This document shows, piece after piece, positions 6,865 through 6,866 of a stretch of DNA of 6,866 nt. Numbering within the stretch: the first letter of the stretch is position 1; every line of letters starts with the position of its first letter. This stretch comes from Bacteroides sp. (GTDB taxonomy: Bacteria; Bacteroidota; Bacteroidia; Bacteroidales; Bacteroidaceae). Under the pieces are notes generated by a model. It searched no databases, was not told the DNA's origin, and worked only from the letters and a program-made list of their open reading frames with translations. Location of the stretch: assembly GCA_019412865.1 (NCBI GenBank), contig DXOJ01000197.1, positions 1 to 6,866 of the forward strand. The letters are read 5' to 3'. Made by a program: the position numbers and the translations under genes.

Positions 6865-6866
6865 AT

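Overview
The window looks like Bacteroides or a close relative (Bacteroidales). Translation starts lack strong Shine-Dalgarno sites, the one clear promoter carries the Bacteroides-type -7 box (TAnnTTTG), and the proteins resemble Bacteroidales envelope proteins. All six genes lie on the minus strand, so transcription runs from high to low coordinates. Assignments come from reading motifs, not from a database search.

Right part (5731-6864): a 377-residue stand-alone P-loop ATPase of the archaeal-ATPase-like (ATPase_2) type with a C-terminal winged-helix-like region. Its role is unknown. A 120-bp spacer follows and holds a promoter for the next gene.

Centre and left (10-5610): five tightly packed genes that look like one operon. 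In transcription order they are an MsbA-type lipid flippase ABC exporter, a NodB-type polysaccharide deacetylase (14-nt gap), a DPM1/GtrB-type polyprenyl-phosphate glycosyltransferase (4-nt ATGA overlap), a GtrA-family small membrane protein (overlapping start), and an LTA-synthase/EptA-like membrane sulfatase-fold enzyme (46-nt gap). My inferred pathway is as follows. The glycosyltransferase charges undecaprenyl phosphate with a sugar, possibly an N-acetylated one. The deacetylase exposes an amine. GtrA helps move the lipid-linked sugar across the inner membrane. A periplasmic transferase then decorates a glycolipid such as the lipid A/LPS exported by MsbA. The logic matches Arn or Flm/Nax lipid A modification, but no GT-C (ArnT-like) transferase is visible in the window.

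The most notable anomaly is at the left edge. The LTA-synthase-like protein matches its family up to a Pro-Trp-Phe-Asp-Asn segment, then runs into 11 unrelated residues and tandem stops. The Asp-His-Gly metal-binding end of the catalytic domain is missing, and all three minus-strand frames stop within about 50 bases. This points to an insertion or rearrangement breakpoint near positions 42-50 rather than a simple frameshift. No tRNA, rRNA, CRISPR array or complete mobile element is visible.
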